Part shown: one piece after another, positions 1 through 7,576 of the stretch
Layout of the letters: each line of letters starts with the position of its first letter
Numbering within the stretch: the first letter of the stretch is position 1
NCBI GenBank assembly: GCA_030683195.1
Contig: JAUXQA010000130.1
Coordinates: forward strand, 1-14,376
Direction: 5' to 3'
Length of the DNA stretch: 14,376 bases
Origin: Rhodoferax sp.
GTDB taxonomy: Bacteria > Pseudomonadota > Gammaproteobacteria > Burkholderiales > Burkholderiaceae_C
Position numbers and translations under genes: made by a program
Notes under the pieces: generated by a model
Told to the model about the DNA's origin: nothing
The model's database searches: none
What the model saw: the letters and a program-made list of their open reading frames with translations, nothing else

Positions 1-1526
1 TGGTGCAGGCAAAGCCTTTCAAATGGTCCCGTTCAACGGACATCTCCTCGTGGGATATTCATGCCCAGAACGTGGGCCCCAACAACACCATGCACGCCGC
101 CGTGTATGACACACTGGTGGACTACAACAGCAAAACCTTCAAGCCCGAGCCGTCCCTGGCCACGGAGTGGAAGCGCATCAGCCCCACCCAGTTGCGCCTG
201 AACCTGCGCAAGGGCGTCAAGTTCAGCGATGGCAGCGACTTTACGGCGGATGACGCCAAGTTTTCGCTGGAGCGCGCCAAATCCAAGTCCTCCAACTTTG
301 TGGTCTACACCCAGGGCATTGACCGCGTGGTGAAGGTCGACTCCCACACCATCGACATTTTTTCCGAGGTGCCCAACCCGGTGCTGGTCAATCAGCTCAC
401 CGAGCTGCGCATCCTGAGCAAGGCCTGGGCCGAGAAGAACAAATCGGTGGAGCCCAAAGACATCAAGAACAAGGACGAGACCTTCGCGCACCGCAATGCC
501 ATGGGCACCGGCCCGTTCCAGCTCAAGTCCTGGTCGCCTGACCAACGCCTGGTGCTGGAAACCAACCCCACCTGGTGGGGCAAGGGCAAGTACCCCACCA
601 ATGTGACCGAGATCGTCTACACCCCGATCAAGTCGGATGCCACCCGTACGGCCGCCCTGCTCTCGGGCGAGATTGACTTTGTGATTGACCCCAGCCTGCA
701 AGACCTGGCCCGCGTGCGCCAGACCGCCGGCCTGAAGGTTTTGGAGGGCGCGGAGTACCGCACCATTTTCCTGGGCATGGACCAGTTCCGTGAGGAACTC
801 ACCGGCTCCGATGTCAAGGGCAAGAACCCCCTGAAAGACGTGCGCGTGCGCAAGGCGCTGTATCAGGCCATCGACCTCAACACCATCCAGCGCGTGGTGA
901 TGCGCGGCCTGGCCCAACCCACCGGCACCCTGATTGCCCGCCAGGTCAATGGCTGGACGGCCAAGGCTGATGTGCGCTACCCGTTTGACGCGGCCGCGGC
1001 CCAAAAGCTGCTGGCTGAGGCCGGTTATCCGCAGGGCTTTGAGGTGGACTTTGCGTGCAGCGCCGGGCGTTACATCAACGACGAGCAGTTGTGCCAGGCC
1101 ATCACCGCGCAATGGGCCAAGGTGGGTGTGAAAGCCAAGCTGCGCTCACTCCCCTTTGCTACCTACTTCCCGATGATTCAGCGCAATGAGGCCAGCATCT
1201 ACCTGCTGGGCTGGGGCGTGCCGACGTTTGATGCGTTCTACACCCTTCAGTCCTTGGTTCGCTCGCCCGGTGCGGGGGGTGACGGCAACTTTAACCTGGG
1301 GCGTTTCAGCGACCCGCAGCAAGACGCGCTAATCGAACGCATCAAGAAAGAGACCGACGCCACCACCCGCAACGGCCTGATCGAGAAAGCGTTGATTCAG
1401 GACCACGCCCTGATCTCGCACATTCCGCTGTACAACCAGGTCATCCCTTGGGCAGCGTCTGCCAAAGTGGACGTGTTACACCGCGCAGACAACCGCATTG
1501 ACTGGCGCCTCCTGAAGGTGAACTAA
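1..1526 (+). CDS. ABC transporter substrate-binding protein, family 5 (peptide/nickel/opine type), 5' end missing
   Basis: This is the periplasmic solute-binding component of an ABC importer, of the SBP_bac_5 (DppA/OppA-like) family. About 507 residues are visible. The opening residues VQA-KPFKW look like the end of a signal peptide with a V-Q-A cleavage site, so the true start lies upstream of the window and the GTG at position 3 is only the first in-frame possible start. Family landmarks are an HAQN-type segment near the mature N-terminus, 'GTGPF' followed by a W-S-P-D stretch (about residues 167-176), 'SGEIDF' near 220, and 'DVRVRKALYQAID' near 280. It ends with TAA at 1524-1526. No permease or ATPase gene follows, so those would have to lie upstream or elsewhere. 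The substrate cannot be told from sequence; short peptides or other small organic solutes are typical. Family assignment is firm and specificity is unknown. Confidence 0.93.
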   Translation, partial: VQAKPFKWSRSTDISSWDIHAQNVGPNNTMHAAVYDTLVDYNSKTFKPEPSLATEWKRISPTQLRLNLRKGVKFSDGSDFTADDAKFSLERAKSKSSNFVVYTQGIDRVVKVDSHTIDIFSEVPNPVLVNQLTELRILSKAWAEKNKSVEPKDIKNKDETFAHRNAMGTGPFQLKSWSPDQRLVLETNPTWWGKGKYPTNVTEIVYTPIKSDATRTAALLSGEIDFVIDPSLQDLARVRQTAGLKVLEGAEYRTIFLGMDQFREELTGSDVKGKNPLKDVRVRKALYQAIDLNTIQRVVMRGLAQPTGTLIARQVNGWTAKADVRYPFDAAAAQKLLAEAGYPQGFEVDFACSAGRYINDEQLCQAITAQWAKVGVKAKLRSLPFATYFPMIQRNEASIYLLGWGVPTFDAFYTLQSLVRSPGAGGDGNFNLGRFSDPQQDALIERIKKETDATTRNGLIEKALIQDHALISHIPLYNQVIPWAASAKVDVLHRADNRIDWRLLKVN

Positions 1527-1589
1527 GGGATCGTGGGGAGGCAACTGGAACCAGCACCCCTGAGTAGCAACCAAGGCGCGCTCGATGTT

Positions 1590-1602
1590 ACGGCTGCGCC
1601 GT
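1590..1602. repeat. short perfect inverted repeat between the solute-binding-protein gene and the aldolase gene
   Basis: ACGGC, a TGC loop and GCCGT form a 5-bp hairpin in the 112-base gap, about 37 bases upstream of the aldolase ATG. It lacks a T-run, so it is at best a weak terminator or a leader hairpin. The rest of the gap (1527-1638) shows no convincing promoter or RNA gene. Confidence 0.3.
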
Positions 1603-1638
1603 TTGGGTACAGTTGGCGACCATTTGAAAGATAAATTC

Positions 1639-2442
1639 ATGACTTCAGGCAACCCCTTCAAGGCTGCATTGGCCCGCAGCCAGCAACAAATCGGCCTCTG
1701 GCTGTCCATGGCCGACCCTTATCTGGCCGAGGTCAGCGCCACCGCCGGGTTCGACTGGTTGCTGATCGACGGCGAGCACGGTCCCAACGACCTGCGCAGC
1801 ACGCTGTCCGCGCTTCAAGTCATCGCCCCCTACGCCTCGGCGCCAGTGGTGCGTGCCGTGGTGGGAGATGTGGCCCTGATCAAGCAGCTGTTGGACATTG
1901 GCGCCAAAAACCTCTTGATTCCGATGGTGGACACGCCCGAGCAGGCCCGCCTGATCGTCAGCGCCACGCGCTATCCGCCGCTGGGCATTCGCGGTGTGGG
2001 CAGCGCAGTGGCCCGCGCCTCGCTGTGGACGGCGCGCACCGACTACATGGCCGTGGCCGACCAGGAGGTGTGCTTGCTGGTACAGGCTGAGACCGTGACC
2101 GCCATGGCCAACCTGGAGGCCATCTGCGCCGTGGACGGGGTCGATGGCGTCTTCATCGGCCCGGCCGACCTGGCCGCCTCCATGGGTCACCCGACCAACC
2201 CCGGCCACCCCGAGGTGTTGGCCGCTGTTGAGCGCGCGATTGCCACCATTGTGGCCAGCGGCAAGGCCGCCGGCACGCTCACCTCCGACCCCGCGCTGGC
2301 GCGTCACTACCTCGCCTTGGGATGTACATTCGTGGCCACCGGCGTGGACGTGCTGGTCTACGCCAATGCCATTCGAAGGCTCTCGGCTGATTTCAAGCCG
2401 TCGGCAACACCCGCTCCTGCAGGCCCCGGCACCGCTTACTGA
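1639..2442 (+). CDS. HpcH/HpaI family class II aldolase (2-oxo acid aldolase)
   Basis: This is a cytoplasmic, metal-dependent class II pyruvate aldolase. Relatives are HpaI/HpcH (4-hydroxy-2-oxoheptanedioate aldolase of homoprotocatechuate breakdown) and GarL (2-dehydro-3-deoxyglucarate aldolase). The ATG at 1639 gives 267 residues and the usual family N-terminus; an in-frame start at 1585 would add 18 residues not expected in the family. The upstream Shine-Dalgarno is weak (GAAAG near 1626). Residues expected for catalysis are present at nearly the same spacing as E. coli HpaI: H47 in IDGEHGP, R72, metal ligands E151 in VQAET and D177 in GPADL. The glycine-rich RGVG segment is also present. 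The C-terminus carries a short Ala/Pro-rich tail (about residues 254-267). No other homoprotocatechuate gene is nearby, so the substrate is open. The gene lies 112 bases after a solute-binding protein and may share its transcript. Confidence 0.92.
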   Translation: MTSGNPFKAALARSQQQIGLWLSMADPYLAEVSATAGFDWLLIDGEHGPNDLRSTLSALQVIAPYASAPVVRAVVGDVALIKQLLDIGAKNLLIPMVDTPEQARLIVSATRYPPLGIRGVGSAVARASLWTARTDYMAVADQEVCLLVQAETVTAMANLEAICAVDGVDGVFIGPADLAASMGHPTNPGHPEVLAAVERAIATIVASGKAAGTLTSDPALARHYLALGCTFVATGVDVLVYANAIRRLSADFKPSATPAPAGPGTAY

Positions 2443-2453
2443 CCCCCACCCGC

Positions 2454-2509
2454 CAACGCCCGCCAAGTGGCACCACGGACCTGTTCCGGGGCGCTGCGGA
2501 CGGGCGTTG
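2454..2509. repeat. 9-base inverted repeat with long spacer downstream of the aldolase gene
   Basis: CAACGCCCG at 2454-2462 is exactly complementary to CGGGCGTTG at 2501-2509, with a 38-base spacer. It sits just after the aldolase stop codon. No T-tract follows, so it is not a classical intrinsic terminator; it could be part of a 3' end structure or chance in GC-rich DNA. Confidence 0.3.
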
Positions 2510-2513
2510 TCAC

Positions 2514-2538
2514 GTCAGCGCGCCATGCGTTGGCTGAC
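2514..2538. repeat. 6-bp hairpin in the aldolase/TonB-receptor intergenic region
   Basis: GTCAGC (2514-2519) pairs with GCTGAC (2533-2538) around a 13-base loop. Together with the preceding inverted repeat it makes the first half of the 204-base gap (2443-2646) structured, while the second half (about 2540-2640) is more AT-rich and is the likely place for the promoter of the downstream operon. Candidate boxes there (TTGTCA at 2565-2570; CTGACA at 2534-2539 with TACAGC 17 bases on) have poor partners, so no promoter is called. Confidence 0.25.
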
Positions 2539-2646
2539 AAGCTATCCACGCTTCCCTACAGCAATTGTCAATAACTCCTTACAGACGACATCAAGCGAGG
2601 CAACCTACAGTGCACATCATGTATTGGTCCCAACGCCCTAAGAGGT

Positions 2647-4680
2647 ATGGCCCTACTTCAAGTAAAAAACATGCGCTGTCACACACCTTTTTTGATTTTG
2701 TTCGCCAGCCTGGGCGTGGCCTTGGCGGCCCGGGCGAATGAGCAACTTTTGCAGTTGCCCATGGAGGCTTTACTCGCCATTGAGATCAGCAGCGCATCGC
2801 GCAAACCCCAGGTGGTGCAAAGCGTGGCGGCTGCCGTGTTTGTGATCTCGCGTGACGACATCGCCCGCTCAGGTGCCAGCAACATCCCCGAGGCCTTGCG
2901 GCTCGCCCCTGGCGTGGAGGTGGCGCGCATCGGAAACAACCGCTGGGCGGTCAGTATCCGGGGCTTTAACGGCCGCTTTGCCAACAAGTTGCTGGTGCTC
3001 AAAGATGGCCGAAGCATCTATTCGCCGCTTTTTTCTGGCGTGGTATGGGAAGCTGAAGACACCTTGCTGGACGACATCGAGCGCATTGAGGTGATTCGCG
3101 GGCCTGGGGCGGCCATGTGGGGTTCCAACGCCGTCAATGGGGTCATCAACATCATTTCGCGGTCGGCATCAGACACCCTGGGCACACAGGCCGTGGCCTC
3201 GGTGGGTCGCCATGAATCAGGTCTGGTCAGCCTGCGCCAGGGGTTCAAGCTGGCGGGCGGGGACATCCGCCTGTCTTTCAAGGGCTTTGACATGGCGCCC
3301 GGGAAATCGTCTGACGGCACGCCAGGCAATGACCGCTGGCAAGCCGGGCGCATCGGGCTGCGTGGCGACTGGCAGGCCGGCGACGGTGCGCGATGGACGA
3401 TGCTGGGTGAGACCCACCGTACCCGGGCAGACGACCGGCTTGACTACACCCGGTACAACGCCGTGCCGGCGCAGTTTGACATTGACGAGCGCCACACCGG
3501 CACCCATCTGGTGCTGCGCCACGAACAGCCCATGGCCGACGGAGGCCAGGTGGACTGGCAATTCTCGGCTGAAACGACCGATCTGAACCTGCAGACCCTG
3601 ATTCGTGAAAGCCGCCAGACCTATGCCGGTGAATTCCAGCGCCGCTTGCCTCTGGGCCGGCATGAGTTGACCTGGGGTGCTTCTTACCGATACTCGCGTG
3701 ACCGCCTTGAAGTGACGAGCCCGACAATTTTTGGTGTCGGCGCATTCAGCCAACCGCGCCGAAACTGGCGCAATGCCAGTGTCTTTGTCCATAACGACTA
3801 TGCATTGGTTCCGGGTGAATGGCGCCTGAGCGGTGGCTTGCGGCTTGACCAGGACAGCTGGAGCGGCTTGCAGGCACAGCCGGACATCCGGCTGGCCTGG
3901 ACGCCTGACCCGGCCACCACGGTCTGGAGCTCACTGTCTCGTGCGACCCGGACCCCTTCACGCCTGGAGCTCGATGTGCCCTTCAAGTTCAGTGAAACAC
4001 CGGCCATCCCGCCTTATATTCCGGGCATCACCACCCTGCGGCTTGCGCCTGAATCCGGCACCTTGCGTCCTGAAAAAGTAACCGCGTTGGAGCTCGGGTT
4101 CCGCCAGCGCGTGACGGAGCAGCTGAGCATTGACATGAGCGCCTTTGTGAGTGATTACACCGGCATGGTCAGTCTGGTGATGCTGGCACCCCAAGTGGTC
4201 TCACCACAGCTCGTCAATGCGATCTTCACCAACAACAACGCCGCCCGCGCCCGCACCCATGGGTTTGAGTTGGCGGCCGACTGGCGGGTGAGCCCCGCCT
4301 GGCGCGTGCAGTCCCACTATTCGCGGCTTTATTTGAGCAGCCCCCGCCTCAGCGACCCCGCGGCGGCGGCCGCGCAAGATGAATGGGAAGGCCGGGTGCC
4401 TCGCCACCGGGTCTCCTTGCGCTCGTCATGGATGCTGCCACGGGGCAATCAGCTGGATGTGTGGCTCAAGCACACGAGCCGCCTGAACAGCCCGGCAGTG
4501 CCTGCCGTGACGGTGCTGGACCTGCGCTATGCGTGGCGTGTGCGGCCTGGATTTGAGTTGGCCCTGGTGGGGCAAAACTTGCTCAAGGCGCGCCATCAGG
4601 AATTCGTGGCGGACTATGTTCCCATCGTGCAGACCGATATCGGGCGCAGCCTCACCCTCAAGGGTACATGGCGTTTTTGA
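2647..4680 (+). CDS. TonB-dependent outer-membrane receptor
   Basis: This is a ligand-gated beta-barrel of the outer membrane, powered by TonB-ExbB-ExbD. It has 677 residues: a signal peptide ending at A-R-A (about residue 30), a probable TonB box in the IEISSA stretch (45-50), a plug domain (about 55-170) with SIRGFNG and the RGPG-A-MWGSNAVNGVINII segment, then a barrel ending in phenylalanine (GTWRF), the usual barrel-assembly signal. There is no room for an N-terminal STN signalling domain, so this is not a FecA-type transducer. The start is uncertain: ATG 2647 has an AAGAGG only 1 base upstream, while Met9 (ATG 2671) gives a more ordinary signal peptide but lacks a clear ribosome site. 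Its end overlaps the YfiR gene by 13 bases, arguing for co-translation and shared function. The ligand is unknown; siderophores, cobalamin and other large solutes are family substrates. Confidence 0.93.
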   Translation: MALLQVKNMRCHTPFLILFASLGVALAARANEQLLQLPMEALLAIEISSASRKPQVVQSVAAAVFVISRDDIARSGASNIPEALRLAPGVEVARIGNNRWAVSIRGFNGRFANKLLVLKDGRSIYSPLFSGVVWEAEDTLLDDIERIEVIRGPGAAMWGSNAVNGVINIISRSASDTLGTQAVASVGRHESGLVSLRQGFKLAGGDIRLSFKGFDMAPGKSSDGTPGNDRWQAGRIGLRGDWQAGDGARWTMLGETHRTRADDRLDYTRYNAVPAQFDIDERHTGTHLVLRHEQPMADGGQVDWQFSAETTDLNLQTLIRESRQTYAGEFQRRLPLGRHELTWGASYRYSRDRLEVTSPTIFGVGAFSQPRRNWRNASVFVHNDYALVPGEWRLSGGLRLDQDSWSGLQAQPDIRLAWTPDPATTVWSSLSRATRTPSRLELDVPFKFSETPAIPPYIPGITTLRLAPESGTLRPEKVTALELGFRQRVTEQLSIDMSAFVSDYTGMVSLVMLAPQVVSPQLVNAIFTNNNAARARTHGFELAADWRVSPAWRVQSHYSRLYLSSPRLSDPAAAAAQDEWEGRVPRHRVSLRSSWMLPRGNQLDVWLKHTSRLNSPAVPAVTVLDLRYAWRVRPGFELALVGQNLLKARHQEFVADYVPIVQTDIGRSLTLKGTWRF

Positions 4681-5219
4681 CCCCTTTTATGCGCCCCTGG
4701 CTGTTGGCGCTGGCAGCGCTGCTGGCGCTGGCGGTGCTGCTACCGACCGCCCGAGCCCAGAGCGTCAATGCGGCCGACGAGCGGGAAGTCAAGGTGGCGT
4801 TCATCTACAACTTTGTCCTGTTTGCCGAATGGCCCGGCGAGGTCGGCGGCACCTTGAGGCTGTGCCTATACGGGGCAGACCGTTTTGGACAGGCCCTTGA
4901 CGTGCTTCAGGGCCGCCTGGCGAATGCCCGTGTCATTGAGTTACACCGCCGGCAAAAAGGGCAGTCGCTCAAGGACTGCCAGCTTGCTTTTTTGTCGGAC
5001 CCGCTCAATACCGACGGCCTTCGCTTGCTGGAGGAGTTGCGCGGTCTGCCGGTCTTGACCGTAGCGGACAGCCCGGGTGCTGCCCACATGGGCGTGGCGC
5101 TGAACATGGTGGAGGCCAACGGCCGAATGGGCTTTGAGGTGAATTTGTACTCGGTGCGTGCAGCCCGCATCAAGATCAGTTCCAAACTGTTGCATTTGGC
5201 CAGGGAGGTGGTTCAATGA
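4668..5219 (+). CDS. YfiR-family periplasmic regulator (DUF4154)
   Basis: This is a small exported protein of 183 residues. A hydrophobic signal peptide (about 10-26) ends at A-R-A near residue 30. The rest matches the YfiR/DUF4154 pattern: VKVAFIYNFVLFAEWP (41-56), LRLCLYG (63-69), a central C104 followed by a hydrophobic strand, LPVLTVADS (127-135) and a C-terminal FEVNL...SSKLL segment. In Pseudomonas, YfiR is a periplasmic repressor of the diguanylate cyclase YfiN. Here the next gene encodes a kinase with a YfiN-like periplasmic domain, so that kinase is the obvious partner (inference). C66 and C104 fit the positions of the redox-active C71/C110 pair of Pseudomonas YfiR, while the second pair (C145/C152) is absent. 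ATG 4668 has AAGGG 3 bases upstream; ATG 4689 is an alternative. It overlaps the receptor gene upstream and the kinase gene downstream (ATGA at 5216-5219). Confidence 0.9.
   Translation: MAFLTPFMRPWLLALAALLALAVLLPTARAQSVNAADEREVKVAFIYNFVLFAEWPGEVGGTLRLCLYGADRFGQALDVLQGRLANARVIELHRRQKGQSLKDCQLAFLSDPLNTDGLRLLEELRGLPVLTVADSPGAAHMGVALNMVEANGRMGFEVNLYSVRAARIKISSKLLHLAREVVQ
5203..5210 (+). promoter_or_regulatory. strong Shine-Dalgarno for the hybrid kinase, inside the YfiR gene
   Basis: GGGAGGTG lies 5 bases upstream of ATG 5216, within the last codons of the YfiR gene. It supports 5216 as the kinase start and translational coupling through the ATGA overlap. Confidence 0.7.
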
Positions 5220-7576
5220 TGCCGCGCATCACACTGGGTGCCCGCATGCGGCGCGTCAATCGCATTGCCTTGTTGACCGCTTTGGGCTTGGTGACGTTCA
5301 TCATCCTGATTAGCAGTGCTTTTCTGGGGCTGTTGGCCTTGGTGGACAGTAGCCGGGTGCAGGCCCGGGTGCTGGCCGAAAACGCCGGCGCATCGCTGAT
5401 GTTTAAAGACGCCCGATCGGCCGAAGATCTCCTGGCCTCATTACAGCACTCGCCCAACGTGTTGGCCGCCAGTCTTTACACCAGCGAGCTGGCATTGTTC
5501 GCCAGCTACCAGCGCGAGGGGGAGGCAGCCATGCGTCCGTTGGAGGCGCCATCCGACGGATGGGAGTTGCAAGCAGGTCAGATCATGCTGACCCAGTGGG
5601 TCAACAGCCCGGGGGATCAATTTGGCTGGCTTGTTCTGCGGGTTGGCTTGGGCAGCCTGTACCAGCAAACAGCCTGGCAACTGCTCTCCACCCTGCTGGG
5701 TGCAGCGCTGGCGCTGCGGGCCAGTGTGCTGCTGCTGCGCCGACTGAACCGCTCCATGCTGACACCACTGCACCAGCTCACCGAGCTGATGGAGCATGTG
5801 GCCAGCGGGCACTACTCGGACGTAGCGGCCCAACACAGTGATATTGCCGAGCTGAACAAGCTGTCGCGAGGCTTCAACACCATGCTGACCCACATTGCGG
5901 ACCGGGAGGGCAGCCTGGCCATGCACCGCGACCACCTGGAAGACCAGGTTGCACTGCGAACCGCCGAGTTGCGCCAGGCCAAAGAGGCGGCCGAGGCCGC
6001 CAACCGGGCCAAGAGCGAGTTTTTGGCCACCATGAGCCACGAGATCCGCACCCCCATGAACGGTGTGCTGGGCATGAATGACCTGCTGATTCGCAGCACG
6101 CTCACGCCTGAGCAACGCGTGTATGCCGAAACCGTGCAGGCCTCGGGCCAGCATTTGCTGGCCATCATCAACAACATTCTGGATTTTTCCCGAATTGAAT
6201 CGGGTCACCTCCAGCTCGAAGCCATTGACTTCAATCTGGGCGATCTGGTTCAAAGCGCGCTCTTGATGTTTGCCCAACCGGCCCAAGCCAAAGGTCTGGC
6301 GCTCAAGCTCAAGCTGGCGCCTGAGGACAGCGCGCTCATCCTGCGCGGTGACCCGCTGCGCCTGCGCCAGATTCTGGTCAACCTGTTGGGCAATGCTGTC
6401 AAGTTCACAGCCCGTGGCGAAGTCGTACTCAGCGTTGCTTGCCAGCGGCTTGCGCCTGAAGAGGTCAGCATCCGTCTGGTGGTGGAGGACTCGGGTGTGG
6501 GTATTTCGCCGGATGCTCTGAGCAATATATTCAAGTACTTTTCACAAGCCGACAGTTCCACCACGCGCCAGTTCGGCGGCACTGGCCTGGGCTTGGCTAT
6601 TTGCCAGCGCTTGCTGGACCTGATGGGTGGCAAGATCAAGGTGGCGAGCAGGCCGGGCCTGGGCACCCGTTTCACGGTGAAACTGTGCTTGCCCAACGTG
6701 CAGGGCGCGCCAGCACCACGCCTGGCGCGCCTGCCGGGCTCAGGCGACGCATCTCCTGCCGAACCTCTGGCACGCCTGGTTGGCAAGGTCTTGCTGGTCG
6801 AGGACGACGAAACCAACCAATTGGTAGCCCGGGCCATGCTGGACAAATTGGGTCTGGAGGTTCAGTGGGTCAGCAACGGCGCGCAAGCGCTGGCGCGGGT
6901 ACAAATTTTTGACTTCGATCTGGTGCTGATGGATTGCCAGATGCCGGTAATGAACGGCTTTGAGGCAACCGCGCGCATGCGCCAGTTGCCCGACGGCCGC
7001 GGTGCCACACTGCCCATCGTGGCCTTGACCGCCAATGCCTTGGCTGGCGATGAGAAAAAATGTCGGGACGCCGGTATGGACGCTTTTTTGGTGAAACCCC
7101 AAACCCTGGAATGCCTGCACGCCATGCTCTCACGCTGGCTGCCAAAGCAGCCTGTTACCGATCTTGTGGGTGATCCGGTTACAGCACCTGATATCGCCTG
7201 GAAGCCCCTGGGCTCTGAGACCTCGGCCATCAATCTTTTGGTGATTGACAAGCTGCGCGAGCTGGATGCCTCGGGCAGTATGGGGTTGGCCCGTGCAGTG
7301 CTTGAAGCGTTCCGCGACACAGCCGCGCCGGGTCTGCTGCGGGTGCAGTCAGCCTTGACTCTGGGCAACACGCAGGCGCTGGGCCAGGCCGCCCATGCGC
7401 TCAAGTCATCCAGTGCGAATGTGGGCGCTCAGGTTTTGTATGTGGCTTACCGCGAACTGGAGCAGTGCGCCCGCGGGGGGCGCATTGACGATGCCCAGGC
7501 CCTGTTTGAGCAGGTTCGCTCAGAGCAGGAACGGGTTGTTTCAAAAATCGATGAACTTCTGTTGGAGTTGACATGA
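5216..7576 (+). CDS. hybrid sensor histidine kinase: CHASE8-like periplasmic domain, HAMP, HisKA, HATPase, REC, HPt
   Basis: This inner-membrane tripartite kinase has 786 residues. TM1 spans about 17-42 and TM2 about 154-174 (with an unusual Arg168 inside it). Between them lies a roughly 110-residue periplasmic segment whose ARVLAENAGASLMFKDA and 'LYTSELALFASYQ' stretches resemble the CHASE8 domain of YfiN. HAMP covers about 175-228, followed by a predicted coiled coil. HisKA contains SHEIRTP with H275. The ATPase domain has N393, the DSGVG box (D425) and GTGLG (455-459). REC runs 524-640 with D573 and K627. A C-terminal HPt domain has H727 in AAHALKSSS. All residues needed for an internal His-Asp-His relay are present. 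The likely acceptor after H727 is the REC domain of the next gene, whose ATG overlaps this stop codon (ATGA 7573-7576). YfiR, encoded immediately upstream, is the likely periplasmic modulator. Confidence 0.93.
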   Translation: MMPRITLGARMRRVNRIALLTALGLVTFIILISSAFLGLLALVDSSRVQARVLAENAGASLMFKDARSAEDLLASLQHSPNVLAASLYTSELALFASYQREGEAAMRPLEAPSDGWELQAGQIMLTQWVNSPGDQFGWLVLRVGLGSLYQQTAWQLLSTLLGAALALRASVLLLRRLNRSMLTPLHQLTELMEHVASGHYSDVAAQHSDIAELNKLSRGFNTMLTHIADREGSLAMHRDHLEDQVALRTAELRQAKEAAEAANRAKSEFLATMSHEIRTPMNGVLGMNDLLIRSTLTPEQRVYAETVQASGQHLLAIINNILDFSRIESGHLQLEAIDFNLGDLVQSALLMFAQPAQAKGLALKLKLAPEDSALILRGDPLRLRQILVNLLGNAVKFTARGEVVLSVACQRLAPEEVSIRLVVEDSGVGISPDALSNIFKYFSQADSSTTRQFGGTGLGLAICQRLLDLMGGKIKVASRPGLGTRFTVKLCLPNVQGAPAPRLARLPGSGDASPAEPLARLVGKVLLVEDDETNQLVARAMLDKLGLEVQWVSNGAQALARVQIFDFDLVLMDCQMPVMNGFEATARMRQLPDGRGATLPIVALTANALAGDEKKCRDAGMDAFLVKPQTLECLHAMLSRWLPKQPVTDLVGDPVTAPDIAWKPLGSETSAINLLVIDKLRELDASGSMGLARAVLEAFRDTAAPGLLRVQSALTLGNTQALGQAAHALKSSSANVGAQVLYVAYRELEQCARGGRIDDAQALFEQVRSEQERVVSKIDELLLELT

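Noticed and set aside
33..1112. A 359-residue minus-strand open frame opposite the solute-binding-protein gene
   Set aside because: Its composition is of antisense type (Leu/Gly/His/Val-rich), while the plus strand matches a known family throughout.
2565..2593. Possible sigma-70 promoter (TTGTCA) before the TonB-receptor gene
   Set aside because: The -35 is good but no acceptable -10 lies 16-18 bases downstream.
2144..2641. A 165-residue plus-strand frame running from the aldolase gene to the TonB-receptor gene
   Set aside because: Most of it is an alternate frame of the aldolase gene, rich in Pro, Ser, Thr and Trp. The part beyond the aldolase stop has no ribosome site or recognisable protein features.
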